The notes beneath the pieces were generated by a model. The model was not told the DNA's origin and did no database searches. It saw only the letters and a program-made list of their open reading frames with translations. From NCBI RefSeq assembly GCF_900182815.1, contig NZ_FXUA01000003.1, positions 62,001 to 126,000 of the forward strand: a stretch of DNA of 64,000 bases, given 5' to 3'. The translations under genes and the position numbers were made by a program. Origin of the DNA: Algoriphagus winogradskyi. GTDB taxonomy: Bacteria; Bacteroidota; Bacteroidia; Cytophagales; Cyclobacteriaceae. Shown here one piece after another: positions 1 through 8,462 of the stretch. Position 1 is the stretch's first letter; each line of letters starts with the position of its first letter.

Positions 1-847
1 GGTGATTTTTATCGGCTTTCATTGGATGCTTTCCGCTTGAAAGTCGTTTTGCAAAAACTCTAGCCATATCAAATAATGGTATGAGAACCATAGCGACTGC
101 AAAACTGAAATTCGGTTTGATTTTATAGGCATTATCCAATGGAAGCTCTGCGTTGACATTCATAAAAGCGACTACCATCACTGCAAGTGCGAAGCCAAGC
201 GGCAAGGAACCTGTATCTCCCATGAAAATTTTTGCTGGGTGCCAGTTGAATGATAAAAAAGCCAAAATTGCCCCTAAAAGTCCAAAACATAAGATTGAAT
301 AGCCTACATATCCTACGTAATCAAACCAAAACCCTAAAATCAATAGCGGGATGCTAGCAATTGTGCCTGCTAGGCCATCAATCCCATCAATTAAATTATA
401 GGCATTAGTAATAGCAAACAAAGTGACGATGGTGAACAGGAAACTAAAAAACTCTGGCAACTCATAGATTCCAAGGAATCCGTAAAAATTGGTTACACGA
501 ATTTCCGCGAAGAAATAGATCAGGAACAAAGCTCCCAATTGCATTAGGATTTTTTGGAATGCGCTTAAAGGAGAAAAATCATCACGGATACCAATAAAGA
601 ACATGATTAGAATAGATAAGGAAACATATCTCATTGTTCCAGGTGACATGTGCCAGCCCCATATTCCAAAGGAAACTAAGCCTGCAAAGATAATTGCTAT
701 ACCACCCATGGAAGGAGTAATCTTACTGTGGATTTTCCTCCCACCTGGTATATCTCCTATGTTTGCCTTATTAAGAATAATAATTAGTACGGGTAAGATC
801 AAAACCCCCAAACCGAAGGAAGAGATCAATGATAAAAGTTGATTCAT
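1..847 (-). CDS. WecA/MraY-family undecaprenyl-phosphate sugar-1-phosphate transferase (C-terminus cut by window edge)
   Basis: Polytopic inner-membrane enzyme expected to transfer a sugar-1-phosphate (probably GlcNAc-1-P) from UDP-sugar to undecaprenyl phosphate, the first step of lipid-linked polysaccharide assembly. My translation from an ATG at 847 gives about 282 codons that stay open to the window edge. Family signatures are visible in order: the Asp pair in IRDDFSP, then NLIDGIDGLAG, then FMGDTGS, then the start of the basic cytoplasmic loop that normally carries the His-rich motif (GKHPMKADKNH), where the window ends. Hydrophobic segments alternate throughout. It lies 1.3 kb downstream of the last glycosyltransferase of the locus and in the same direction, so it is a natural candidate for the initiating enzyme. 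The exact sugar cannot be read from sequence. Confidence 0.9.
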   Translation of the reverse strand, partial: MNQLLSLISSFGLGVLILPVLIIILNKANIGDIPGGRKIHSKITPSMGGIAIIFAGLVSFGIWGWHMSPGTMRYVSLSILIMFFIGIRDDFSPLSAFQKILMQLGALFLIYFFAEIRVTNFYGFLGIYELPEFFSFLFTIVTLFAITNAYNLIDGIDGLAGTIASIPLLILGFWFDYVGYVGYSILCFGLLGAILAFLSFNWHPAKIFMGDTGSLPLGFALAVMVVAFMNVNAELPLDNAYKIKPNFSFAVAMVLIPLFDMARVFAKRLSSGKHPMKADKNH

Positions 848-901
848 CTAGTAGTAAAGATTTTTTGCAAATACTTGAGTTCTTCCGCGTGAATTGAAAG
901 T

Positions 902-933
902 GCAAAATAACGGGATTTTTTTTAACTAAACAA
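902..933 (-). promoter_or_regulatory. Possible promoter for the WecA-like gene
   Basis: On the minus strand a TTG at 931-933 is followed after 21 nt by TATTTTG, close to but one base short of the Bacteroidetes -7 consensus TAnnTTTG, about 55 nt before the ATG. This is weak, inferred only from spacing and resemblance. Confidence 0.25.
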
Positions 934-1455
934 TGACAACTCGTTATTTCAAACAATTAACTAAAAATTAATTTATGGTTACAAATTAACTATTAGTACC
1001 TCATTTCGAACGGATAATACTTTCTCATTCGAATAAATTTTCATGCCATTCCGGCGATTTTGATAATAGAAAGTCTATTTCTTTTATTGATCTAAAAATC
1101 CTCAGAAATAGGTCTTGCTTGGGATTCTAGCCAAAACTAGCTTTAAAAGGGTAAAAGACACATTATAAATCGAGCACTCTAGAAAAAGAAAGAAAAACAA
1201 AAGCATTTTCTGAGAACTCGTAAAGAAAGATTCAAATAAATCAACGCACTGTGCTTTACTTTTTGAAATCAAGCAGCGTTCTATACGGGTAGAAAAATCC
1301 CCAAAACAAGAGTTAACATCCCCAAATAAGCTGTTGATTTATATAAATCTGTAGATCAATATAAACATGTAAACTTAATGTTGCAATAATTTTATAAAAA
1401 ATATAATTAATAGCTAGTGCGCCAATTGCTGGTTTTTCTTCTGAAATAATGGTTT

Positions 1456-1958
1456 TACCCTGGATTTAATGTAAAGGTAAGTTGGCGGCTAAACTAATAT
1501 CTACAGAAGAAAGTACAGTTCCTGTTTATTATTGAATAATTTTTCTTGTGAGAATCAACATCAAATACACCTTCCTCCATTTTATATAGGTTTTATCTTT
1601 GTCACTTTTTGGCGGCCAAAAAGTAACCAAAAAGCCCTGAGCCTCGGTCTTTTCTTTCCGCTGATACTTTTTTTTATTCATTTTAAACAGCAACGTAGCG
1701 GAATTTTGTTCTGGATTTCACACCTAAAAATGACTGGATCTTATCTGCCCTACAGACTGTCCCAAGCCTAAAATCTTCTACTGGAAGATTTTTAAACGGC
1801 TTGAACTCTCAGGAGCTAAGTCATTTTCTTAACGGTGTTCAACCCATTACAAAACCGAAAATCCCGCAAGGCTCACCCATCCGGATGATAGCCTCCGGAA
1901 ACCATCATCAGAAACAGATAAATAGTAAACTCCATTAAAATCGCGGTAATACCGAAAT
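1456..1958. repeat. Dispersed composite repeat, copy 1 (long form)
   Basis: Three blocks match a second copy at 8195-8453. Block A (1571-1628 against 8300-8357) matches at 54 of 58 positions and contains the palindrome ACTTTTTGG-CGG-CCAAAAAGT. Block B (1868-1900 against 8365-8397) matches at 33 of 33 and contains the palindrome CATCCGGATG. Block C (1926-1958 against 8421-8453) ends in a small hairpin whose arms differ compensatorily between copies. A looser match begins at 1456 against 8195. This copy has about 240 extra bases between blocks A and B, including a 9-bp-arm hairpin at 1770-1792. No transposase and no clear target duplication were seen. Confidence 0.8.
1770..1792. repeat. Perfect 9-bp-arm hairpin inside repeat copy 1
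   Basis: AAAATCTTC at 1770-1778 and GAAGATTTT at 1784-1792 are exact reverse complements around a 5-nt loop. It lies in the segment missing from repeat copy 2. It may act as a transcript hairpin, but it has no strong flanking T-run. Confidence 0.6.
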
Positions 1959-2097
1959 AAATAGTAGAGCTGAGTGTCAAGAAGGGGAAGAGTATAGGAA
2001 GTAAATCAGGAGTAACTTTATTATCTACTCCCCTATTCTACTTCAAAACAGGTCGCAGGGAAGCTGTTCCTATCGGTGGAACCTGGGTAATAAATAG

Positions 2098-2115
2098 GCA
2101 GTTGCTGTTAACTGC
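2098..2115 (-). terminator. Stem-loop just after the last glycosyltransferase of the block
   Basis: GCAGTT (2098-2103) and AACTGC (2110-2115) form a perfect 6-bp stem with a 6-nt loop, about 18 nt beyond the stop codon of the gene ending at 2133. On the minus strand it is followed by an AT-rich stretch rather than a true T-run, so termination is only a possibility. Confidence 0.3.
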
Positions 2116-2132
2116 ATGTCAAAGCGAGGCTG

Positions 2133-3371
2133 TTAACTCCGGATACTTTTCGGTTGGATGATAGAGGAGAAAATCCTAGCATACTGTGCGACAATTTGGG
2201 CAGGGTTAACTTCCGACCAAAGCTTGTTATCTGGCTCTGGAAGGGCATGTTTGGGGAATTCCTGTAGAATCTTCTCCAATCCATTTTCTATCTCAGGCTG
2301 ATTGGTGTTATCGAAAAGATGAAAGCCTTTTTGATTTGCAAAATAATTGGCTGTAACACCATTTTTAGGCGAAAGTGCAATAATGGGCTTTTTCAAAGAG
2401 GCGTAATCAGAAAGTTTACTGAGCATTAGAATACCTTCAGGGTATTGGGCTTCAAGGATCAAGAGAAAATCAAACTGAACTAGCTTCTCAATCATCTCTG
2501 AATAACCAAGAGGATTGTGTACGAAAATACAGTTCTCTAACCCCAACTTTGGAATAGCACTCAACAATTTCTCCTGAACCATTCCAAATACATGGAGTTC
2601 AAATTTCAATCCTTTTTTTGCTAGGGAATGCAGGGATTCTAACAACAAATCCAGTTGGATATTATCGAGCATATTGCCGGCATGGACAATTCTCGGTATT
2701 TCGCCCACCTGATGAGTTAAGGCAAAATCAGGGTAAAAACCTATATGTGGTATAATCTCAGTTGCTGCAGTTAGACCTTTAAGGTTTGTCTTTAAGTAAT
2801 GCTCTAGTAATTGGCTGGAAGGGAAAGTATTTAATGTAGCTGAACTAAAAGCTCTTCGCGAGATCAATTTAAAAAAGAAGGAGGCTTTTCTTGAGACTTT
2901 GTGTCCTAAAGGTCGAATATCATCCGTAGGGTCATTCCAGTTGGAGACAACGGGGACATTCCAGGCTTTGCCTAGTCTCAAACCTAATAAGTGAGGAAAA
3001 AGAGATGGCATTCTGGTCATAATTAGATCAAAGCCTTTCTCTTGGTGGAGTTTGGTGGCAAGTTTCTCAGCTTCCAGTCCCCAGCGAATACCTTCTACCG
3101 GTAATTTGTATCTCAGTATTCCCTTGAGTGAGGAGGAAATCTTACTAAGCTTGGATATTTTGCCAGAGCTAGGATAATACACTTGATGTTCAAGTGATTT
3201 CCACAATCCAGACCATGCGTCATTATACACTATGGTGGCTGGGCGGGAGATAACATGTACATCATGGCCATTTTCCTTCAAGGCCATTACCAATTTAGCA
3301 TTAACTAGAGCTTCTGAAAATTCGTAAGGTGGAAAAGCAGTGGTAATAAATAAGATTCTAACTGTTTTCAT
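2133..3371 (-). CDS. GT4-like glycosyltransferase
   Basis: Cytoplasmic GT-B-fold sugar transferase of 412 residues that probably adds one sugar to the lipid-linked repeat unit. The N-terminus (residues 4-20, VRILFITTAFPPYEFSEA) has the Rossmann strand and loop typical of GT4 enzymes. The C-terminal nucleotide-sugar half shows GEIPRIVHAGNM, IFVHNPLGYSEM and a degenerate donor-binding segment (LEAQYPEGILMLSKLSDYASLKKPIIAL) in which the usual E-x7-E is not clear. Its ATG overlaps the TGA of the upstream gene by 4 bp, which indicates translational coupling. It is the last gene of a tight three-gene block with a flippase. The substrate cannot be predicted. Confidence 0.85.
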   Translation of the reverse strand: MKTVRILFITTAFPPYEFSEALVNAKLVMALKENGHDVHVISRPATIVYNDAWSGLWKSLEHQVYYPSSGKISKLSKISSSLKGILRYKLPVEGIRWGLEAEKLATKLHQEKGFDLIMTRMPSLFPHLLGLRLGKAWNVPVVSNWNDPTDDIRPLGHKVSRKASFFFKLISRRAFSSATLNTFPSSQLLEHYLKTNLKGLTAATEIIPHIGFYPDFALTHQVGEIPRIVHAGNMLDNIQLDLLLESLHSLAKKGLKFELHVFGMVQEKLLSAIPKLGLENCIFVHNPLGYSEMIEKLVQFDFLLILEAQYPEGILMLSKLSDYASLKKPIIALSPKNGVTANYFANQKGFHLFDNTNQPEIENGLEKILQEFPKHALPEPDNKLWSEVNPAQIVAQYARIFSSIIQPKSIRS

Positions 3372-4546
3372 TTGTATAAGCCTAATCCTCTTAGGATTTT
3401 TCTGAATGGCCTTATTAAAATTAAAGGTAGGTTGGTGAAATCTTCTAAAATTTCGATTTCAAGTCTGCCAGACCTTTGCGGGTCTGGAGATTTTAACGCC
3501 AGGTCTATTATTTGTTGGTAAGCATGCATCATCACCTTCAAGGAGAAATTCTTCTGAATAGAATCAACTGCATTTTCGCTAATTTCTTTTACCAATTCTT
3601 GATTTGGGTAAAGCGCTAAAATATAGTCTGCAAACTCAGAAATATTCCCAGGCTCCGCTAAAAAACCATTTTTTCCGTGCGTCACAATAACGTCCGTCTG
3701 ACCGGGAAGACGGTATGCAAAAGGTATCAGGCCGTTAAGCATGGCTTCTTTAAGTACTAGGGCTCCACTTTCAAATTTCGACGGGAAAATCAAGTATTTA
3801 TAGTGAGATAAGGTATCATGAACCTTCTCGGGGTCTAGTTCACCTTTCAAGCTTATGTTTCCTTCAAGCCCAAAGCTTCGAATCTTATTTCTCAGCGCTT
3901 CTTCATGCGTACCTGATCCATAAATATCAAGTTGAACCTCCGGGAAATTTTCAGAAACGATCTTCATAATCTCAGGAATATCCATCACACCCTTTTCAAA
4001 ATCATTTAATCTCCCCAAGTAGACAAACTCCTTCGTTTTGAGCGTAGATGGTTGAGAGATATTCTCCGTATCCAGGCAATTAGGAACGACATGAATCATT
4101 CCCTGTGGCACAGCATATTCCTTAGTCAGGCGTTCTGCCAGGATTGGATTGACACAAAGGATATTTTGAATCTGAGAAATATTGAACGATGCATTGTAAA
4201 GCATGGATTCTAAATCCCCATGAACTATCGGGAAGACGCGTGTAGCGGGTGGAAGAAATCCCAAAATACTGTGCGCGTATTGCACATCATTTAAAAAAAG
4301 GAGTCTATACTCCTTTAGCTTATTCAGAATTCGAAAGGCATGTTTCTTTTTACTTTCCCATTGACTGGGCAGCACTTGCTCTACTTGCAAGCCCATGGAC
4401 TGAAACTTTTCGCTCCACTCCCCTTTCTTCATGATTTCTATGATTGTAGGCTGGTACCCATGAGCTAGAAGGCCTTGATACAGATTTAGGATTACCCGCT
4501 CAACGCCACCTATATTTAATGCATAGGTTACAATGCCTACTTTCAA
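3368..4546 (-). CDS. GT4 family glycosyltransferase
   Basis: Retaining GT-B glycosyltransferase of 392 residues. The N-terminal NIGGVERVILNLYQGL is the GG acceptor-side motif of GT4 enzymes; FVYLGRLNDFEKGV and the E-x7-E motif ESGALVLKE mark the donor domain. The start is a TTG at 4546, whose TTGA overlaps the stop of the flippase gene, so translation is probably coupled. No ATG occurs nearby in frame before the conserved core. The last 40 codons carry an inserted palindrome at 3468-3487 that reads through in frame as PDPQRSGRLE. This looks like a REP-type insertion tolerated at the C-terminus. Confidence 0.88.
   Translation of the reverse strand: MKVGIVTYALNIGGVERVILNLYQGLLAHGYQPTIIEIMKKGEWSEKFQSMGLQVEQVLPSQWESKKKHAFRILNKLKEYRLLFLNDVQYAHSILGFLPPATRVFPIVHGDLESMLYNASFNISQIQNILCVNPILAERLTKEYAVPQGMIHVVPNCLDTENISQPSTLKTKEFVYLGRLNDFEKGVMDIPEIMKIVSENFPEVQLDIYGSGTHEEALRNKIRSFGLEGNISLKGELDPEKVHDTLSHYKYLIFPSKFESGALVLKEAMLNGLIPFAYRLPGQTDVIVTHGKNGFLAEPGNISEFADYILALYPNQELVKEISENAVDSIQKNFSLKVMMHAYQQIIDLALKSPDPQRSGRLEIEILEDFTNLPLILIRPFRKILRGLGLYK
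3468..3487. repeat. REP-like palindrome inside a glycosyltransferase coding sequence
   Basis: CCAGACC (3468-3474) and GGTCTGG (3481-3487) are exact reverse complements around the loop TTTGCG. It lies within the reading frame near the C-terminus and does not interrupt it. The motif resembles short palindromic repeats seen between genes in other Bacteroidetes, from memory and not checked. Confidence 0.6.
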
Positions 4547-5907
4547 ATTATCTGGGTTTGGAGTTTTGATTTTCTATAATAGCTACGATAAACCAAAAAT
4601 AGAATAATTAGATAGAGCACAAAAGCAATCAGTCTGGAGATGACCAATCCCATAGATGAGTACGAGAGAAGTGCGAAAGTAAGTCCTATAAATGTAATAC
4701 TCCAGGCGGCAAAGACCAGTAGGCTGGTCCACAATCTACCGCTCGCTACAAGGACATTGTTCAGAACTATACAGAGGGATTGCGGGATGAGTGTAAATAC
4801 CGAGACGAAAATCAGAATCCCTACACCGGTATATTCTACGCCATATATTTTTCCTATAGATTCTCCAAAAATCAAAAAGATGATACTGATAGGAATGAAT
4901 ATAGCCAAAATCGTCGCAGAGGCATTTTTGACAATGCGGTTTACCTTTTGGTATTCTTTTTTCGCCCATAAGTCAGAGAAAATCGGCAAGAAGCTGCTGA
5001 CCAAAATATAGGTGATAAAAATAAGCACATTAAACCATTGGTTGGCCACATTGAAATCTGCTAAATCATCATAGCCTCCCTCCTTATTTGTTGCCAACAA
5101 GGACATGGTGTACCAATTCGTCGGAAAAATCAATAGACCGGACAGAAGTGAAGGAAGACTGTAATTGAAGAGGATTTTATATTCTTTCAATGCCCCAGCA
5201 AACATGATTTTCAGCTGGGAGCGCTTAAGTAATTTCCTGATGAGGTAAAAAGTAGCCAAGTAGGTGACAAAGGGCTCTATTGTCATCCCTAATACTGCAC
5301 CATAGAATCCAAACCAATAAGTGAGTGCTATTTTCATTATGGTCAGCGTGATACCGAGCAAGATCCCCAAAAAGGAATTTTCCTTGAATGCTTCAAGACC
5401 ATTGATCACTCCGTATTGTGCGCCATTCAGGGAACCAAACAACATGCCTGTAGCCATAAGACGAAGGCTACCCTCCAAATGCGGGGCATTCAGGGAGTTT
5501 GTTGCCAACATTCCAGCAGTAAGCTGTACTATGGTGAAAATCAATAAGCCCATGGTGGCAGAAAACAGGAATGATAAGCCTATTATTCTCCCTGCCTTGG
5601 GTCTATCTAGGTCACGAAACTCGGCAATATGCTTAGTAGCAGTCTGAGAAATACTGAAGGTAGTGAACATACCAAACATGGCGATGGTACTATTCAGCAT
5701 TCCAAATTCCCCATACGCTTCTTTGCCTATGAGCCGAATAATTATGACTGTACCTATAAATGAAACTCCTTTGCTGAAAAAATTAAGTATAGCATTCCAG
5801 AAGGAGCCTCTAAGTATCCTTTTAAATAATTCAGAAGAAAATGCCTTCTCAAGAAGGGAATGTACTTTTGGATAAGCGCGAAACTTATCAATCCATTGGT
5901 TATTCAT
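4543..5907 (-). CDS. wzx: Oligosaccharide flippase, Wzx type (first copy)
   Basis: Inner-membrane protein of the MOP/polysaccharide-transporter family (454 residues) that is expected to flip an undecaprenyl-linked repeat unit to the periplasmic face. About 12-14 hydrophobic segments are visible. The first helix region (residues 30-60, LRGSFWNAILNFFSKGVSFIGTVIIIRLIGKEAYGEFG) matches the conserved start of this family, including the GKEAYGEFG turn. Start is ATG at 5907; its TGA overlaps the TTG start of the next gene. It is one of two flippases in the locus; the other is at 38476. Confidence 0.92.
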   Translation of the reverse strand: MNNQWIDKFRAYPKVHSLLEKAFSSELFKRILRGSFWNAILNFFSKGVSFIGTVIIIRLIGKEAYGEFGMLNSTIAMFGMFTTFSISQTATKHIAEFRDLDRPKAGRIIGLSFLFSATMGLLIFTIVQLTAGMLATNSLNAPHLEGSLRLMATGMLFGSLNGAQYGVINGLEAFKENSFLGILLGITLTIMKIALTYWFGFYGAVLGMTIEPFVTYLATFYLIRKLLKRSQLKIMFAGALKEYKILFNYSLPSLLSGLLIFPTNWYTMSLLATNKEGGYDDLADFNVANQWFNVLIFITYILVSSFLPIFSDLWAKKEYQKVNRIVKNASATILAIFIPISIIFLIFGESIGKIYGVEYTGVGILIFVSVFTLIPQSLCIVLNNVLVASGRLWTSLLVFAAWSITFIGLTFALLSYSSMGLVISRLIAFVLYLIILFLVYRSYYRKSKLQTQII

Positions 5908-6008
5908 CTATAATTCAGGATTGAGCTATTTAAGCATATCCAGGTTTATTTTTTGTGATTTTACGCTTCTTTGTCCGTAACATTTGCTTAGCCAAATAGC
6001 CGCTGCAT

Positions 6009-6030
6009 GCTTCGACAAGCTCAGTAACCG
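6009..6030. repeat. Short REP-like motif in the gap before the flippase
   Basis: The segment contains TTCGACAAGCTCAG followed by TAACCG, a motif I recognise as a frequent intergenic repeat in Bacteroidetes genomes. It lies in the 272-bp gap 5908-6179, which holds no convincing gene; the 79-codon minus-strand ORF across it has no recognisable protein features. Confidence 0.5.
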
Positions 6031-6179
6031 TGCTCGGCCACCGGGTATTGTTTGTGAAATGTTGAGGTATGTGCAAGAAGTCATTTTCCAATAACTGAAA
6101 AAAGCTTTCCCTATACTAAATATCCTAGCCAGTTCTATTTGACGACTGTTATGGTCAAGTGTCATTCCGTAACAGGTAA

Positions 6180-6902
6180 TTAGGAGGATGTTGAAAATTT
6201 GGAAGAAATAAGATAGAGCAAAAACTTAGGGCTGGAGATAAACGTTCTTCTCCACAATCTTTTTGGTTCGTTGAGCAATCGGGGTAACCATTCCAGTCCC
6301 AAGTCTATCCATATTTTACTTGGTCTTTTGACATTACCTGAATAAAAATCGAACACTGCTCCTATGGAACAAATTACTTCAACATCTAAGGAATCTTTAT
6401 TCTGGTGGACCCACTTTTCCTGCTTCGGAGCAGTCATCCCTACAAACAAAATCTGTGGTTTAACCTTATTGATGATTTGGTGGATCTGGGCATTATCCTG
6501 GTCATCCATCAAAGGCTTAAATGGAGGGCTGTAGCAGTGAAACTCTATATTTGGATAGTCTGATTGCAGTCTAAGCTGAATTTTTTGAAGTGTACTGTCA
6601 GTAGATCCAAGGTAAAACACCTTGCCGCTCTGCTTATTCAGCAACTCAAGAAAATGTAAATGCAAGTCGTAGCCTGCTACTTTCCGAATTTTGGCGCCAT
6701 ACATGAATCTGCTAGCCCATACTATACCCACACCATCTGGAAGTAGGATATCCGAACTAGTGAGTGCCTGCTTAAACTCGGGATCTTCTTCAGCTATACA
6801 ATAGGAATGCGGGTTAATAGTATTAATAACAAATTTACTGTCCTCATTCCATGAGGTAGGTAATTGGGTTTGTATTACATAATCTTTAAACCTGATTTCC
6901 AT
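6180..6902 (-). CDS. WecG/TagA/CpsF family glycosyltransferase (GT26)
   Basis: Membrane-associated transferase of 240 residues that in known members adds the second sugar (ManNAcA in WecG, ManNAc in TagA) to polyprenyl-PP-GlcNAc. Family motifs are clear: LPDGVGIV at residues 54-61 with the conserved Asp 56, the NINPHSYCIA-type strand before it, FVGMTAPKQEKW near residues 153-164, and GAVFDFYSGNVKRPSKI after residue 180. The length is normal for the family. The pairing with a WecA-like initiator at the left edge and a WecF-like enzyme further upstream suggests an ECA-like assembly order. The acceptor and donor here are inferred from family knowledge. Confidence 0.93.
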   Translation of the reverse strand: MEIRFKDYVIQTQLPTSWNEDSKFVINTINPHSYCIAEEDPEFKQALTSSDILLPDGVGIVWASRFMYGAKIRKVAGYDLHLHFLELLNKQSGKVFYLGSTDSTLQKIQLRLQSDYPNIEFHCYSPPFKPLMDDQDNAQIHQIINKVKPQILFVGMTAPKQEKWVHQNKDSLDVEVICSIGAVFDFYSGNVKRPSKIWIDLGLEWLPRLLNEPKRLWRRTFISSPKFLLYLISSKFSTSS

Positions 6903-6911
6903 ATCTTAAAC

Positions 6912-8015
6912 CTACTGTTCTTTTAAAACGATTTGCTCAATATTTCTAAGAAAATTTTGCTCAAATTTCTCTAATGTGAATTCTTGACTAAAATCCTTCC
7001 GGGCAGCTTTTCCTAACAAAGATCTCATTTCTTTATTATATAGCAATTTTCTGATTACCAAAGACAAGTTTTGGGGATCTTTTGATTTTATAATCAACCC
7101 ATTTTCCTCATTTCTAATAATAGAAGGAATTCCTCCTTCAGTGGTGGTGATAATAGGAAGTCCAAAAGCCATCGCTTCCAATAGTACTAAAGGGAAGCAT
7201 TCTTTACGATAATAAGTAGGAAATACGAAGATATCTGAAGACTGGATTAGTTGAAGTTTTTCGCTTCCGTAGCGTTTCCCCAAAAAATTGATTTGTTCCT
7301 TGATATCAAGCAAGGCAATCTCTTCCAGCAATTCCTTTTCAGAAATATCACCATCTCCCCCGACTATATCGCATTGTACAGGAATGTTATCTTTTTTCAA
7401 TAATGCAATGGCCTGAAGTAAATCAAAGATTCCTTTCTCCCGGATAAGATTTGAAAGGAAAAGTAACTTTAGTGGTTCGTTACTTTCTTTGGATACTAAT
7501 TCTTGGTAAGGATCAGGAATGCCGTTGGGGCATATATAAAGCCTCTCTCTTCCCACATATTTACAAATGTCTGCATATAATTCCTCTGCTAAGAGAATGA
7601 CATAGGTATTGTTAAAAAACCTACGGTATAGCCAGTTATCGACCTTAGAGTCTTGGTAATTACTAGCTCCTTTATTATGAAAATGAGCGATAAATTTGCC
7701 TGAAAACAGCTTGCAAATCATGGCTAATGGCCAATCCTTATAAAACCCCATCCCTCCTGCTGTAGGGGTCATGTAGGTAAAATGGGGCCGTATCAGGATT
7801 AACTGAATTAACACTTTGAAGAAAAGTGAAACTATTCTCAGGTACTTGGCAATTCCTTGCCCTCCGATTTCATCTACAGAGGTAGATGTGTTCAGGTTGA
7901 TATAAGTAATACTAAAAGCTTGGTTGATTACTTTACTATCCTGAATATACTTCCCCATCATTGAAGCTCCATGGACTGGAGGCGGTATTGATAGAAGAAA
8001 TAGTGCTTTTTGCAT
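6912..8015 (-). CDS. GT4 family glycosyltransferase
   Basis: Cytoplasmic GT-B transferase of 367 residues. The N-terminus (FLLSIPPPVHGASMMGKYI) and the donor domain (LKLLFLSNLIREKGIFDLLQ, then ECFPLVLLEAMAFGLPIITT with E-x7-E, then GGIPSII) are typical GT4 features. The gene ends 9 bp before the GT26 gene and probably shares its transcript. A TATCTTTG box lies 24 nt before the ATG, and 447 bp of repeat-containing intergenic DNA precede it, so a transcript may start here. Sugar specificity is unknown. Confidence 0.9.
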   Translation of the reverse strand: MQKALFLLSIPPPVHGASMMGKYIQDSKVINQAFSITYINLNTSTSVDEIGGQGIAKYLRIVSLFFKVLIQLILIRPHFTYMTPTAGGMGFYKDWPLAMICKLFSGKFIAHFHNKGASNYQDSKVDNWLYRRFFNNTYVILLAEELYADICKYVGRERLYICPNGIPDPYQELVSKESNEPLKLLFLSNLIREKGIFDLLQAIALLKKDNIPVQCDIVGGDGDISEKELLEEIALLDIKEQINFLGKRYGSEKLQLIQSSDIFVFPTYYRKECFPLVLLEAMAFGLPIITTTEGGIPSIIRNEENGLIIKSKDPQNLSLVIRKLLYNKEMRSLLGKAARKDFSQEFTLEKFEQNFLRNIEQIVLKEQ

Positions 8016-8038
8016 TTTTGCTAATTCAAATCGGGCTG

Positions 8039-8046
8039 CAAAGATA
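8039..8046 (-). promoter_or_regulatory. Possible -7 box TATCTTTG before the GT4 gene
   Basis: On the minus strand TATCTTTG matches TAnnTTTG exactly, 24 nt before the ATG at 8015. No TTG is seen at the expected -33 distance. A second such box, TAGCTTTG, lies at 8125-8132, also without a good -33 element. Confidence 0.35.
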
Positions 8047-8194
8047 GCACAATAATGTGGCGAGCCCGAATAAGATTTTAAAACTGAAGGTGTTTAGAAA
8101 TTTCCTGAAAAAACATTAGCCCTCCAAAGCTAGGTAAGGCATACATGAACTTACCCTTACCACAATAGAAAACTAGTAGTTGCTTTGTTGCTTG

Positions 8195-8453
8195 TACCCT
8201 GAATTTAGTGGAAAAGCAAGTTGGGCTTTAAGCTAAATATCCGATAAGAAAATGTGACTTCTATTTACCACTGCTTCATTTTTCTTCAGAGATTCCAGCC
8301 TTCCTACATTTTATATAGGATTTATCTTTGTCACTTTTTGGCGATCAAAAAGTAACCATCCCCTAAGGCTCACCCATCCGGATGATAGCCTCCGGAATCC
8401 ATTCATAAATAAACCAGGAGTAAACTCCATTAGAATCGTGGTAGAACCACAAT
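8195..8453. repeat. Dispersed composite repeat, copy 2 (internally deleted)
   Basis: Matches copy 1 in blocks at 8300-8357 (54/58), 8365-8397 (33/33) and 8421-8453, but the roughly 240 bases between the first two blocks of copy 1 are reduced to 7 here. The terminal hairpin GTGGT-aga-ACCAC (8438-8450) replaces CGGT-aat-ACCG of copy 1 with paired changes. The right end lies about 10 bp from the stop codon of the next glycosyltransferase gene, so on the minus strand the hairpin is directly 3-prime of that gene. Confidence 0.8.
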
Positions 8454-8462
8454 TATTCACCT

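Larger units (their letters stand above)
848..2132. other. Large non-coding gap with repeat copy 1 and several hairpins
   Basis: No convincing gene occurs in these 1285 bases. Positions 1456-1958 hold the longer copy of a dispersed repeat, described separately. A 14-bp perfect palindrome GATTTATATAAATC lies at 1336-1349. A hairpin with 9-bp perfect arms lies at 1770-1792 and one with 6-bp arms at 2098-2115. At 2010-2030 there is an inverted pair GAGTA/TACTC with a 10-nt spacer. The stretch 950-1330 is AT-rich and shows nothing I can name. A 79-codon plus-strand ORF at 1532-1771 is the repeat read in one frame and is not considered a gene. Confidence 0.7.
8016..8462. other. Non-coding gap holding repeat copy 2
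   Basis: These 447 bases contain no gene. The right-hand 260 bases are the short copy of the dispersed repeat. The rest has two candidate -7 boxes on the minus strand and nothing else recognisable. Confidence 0.7.

Noticed and set aside
1532..1771. Plus-strand ORF of 79 codons
   Set aside because: It is one reading frame of the dispersed repeat around the CTTTTTGGCGGCCAAAAAG palindrome; the second copy at 8300 does not preserve the frame.
4640..5011. Antisense ORF of 123 codons opposite the first flippase
   Set aside because: Shadow of a well-supported membrane protein gene; composition mirrors the hydrophobic codons of the sense strand.
5926..6165. Minus-strand ORF of 79 codons before the flippase
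   Set aside because: It runs through a REP-like motif, has no recognisable domain and is not coupled to its neighbours.
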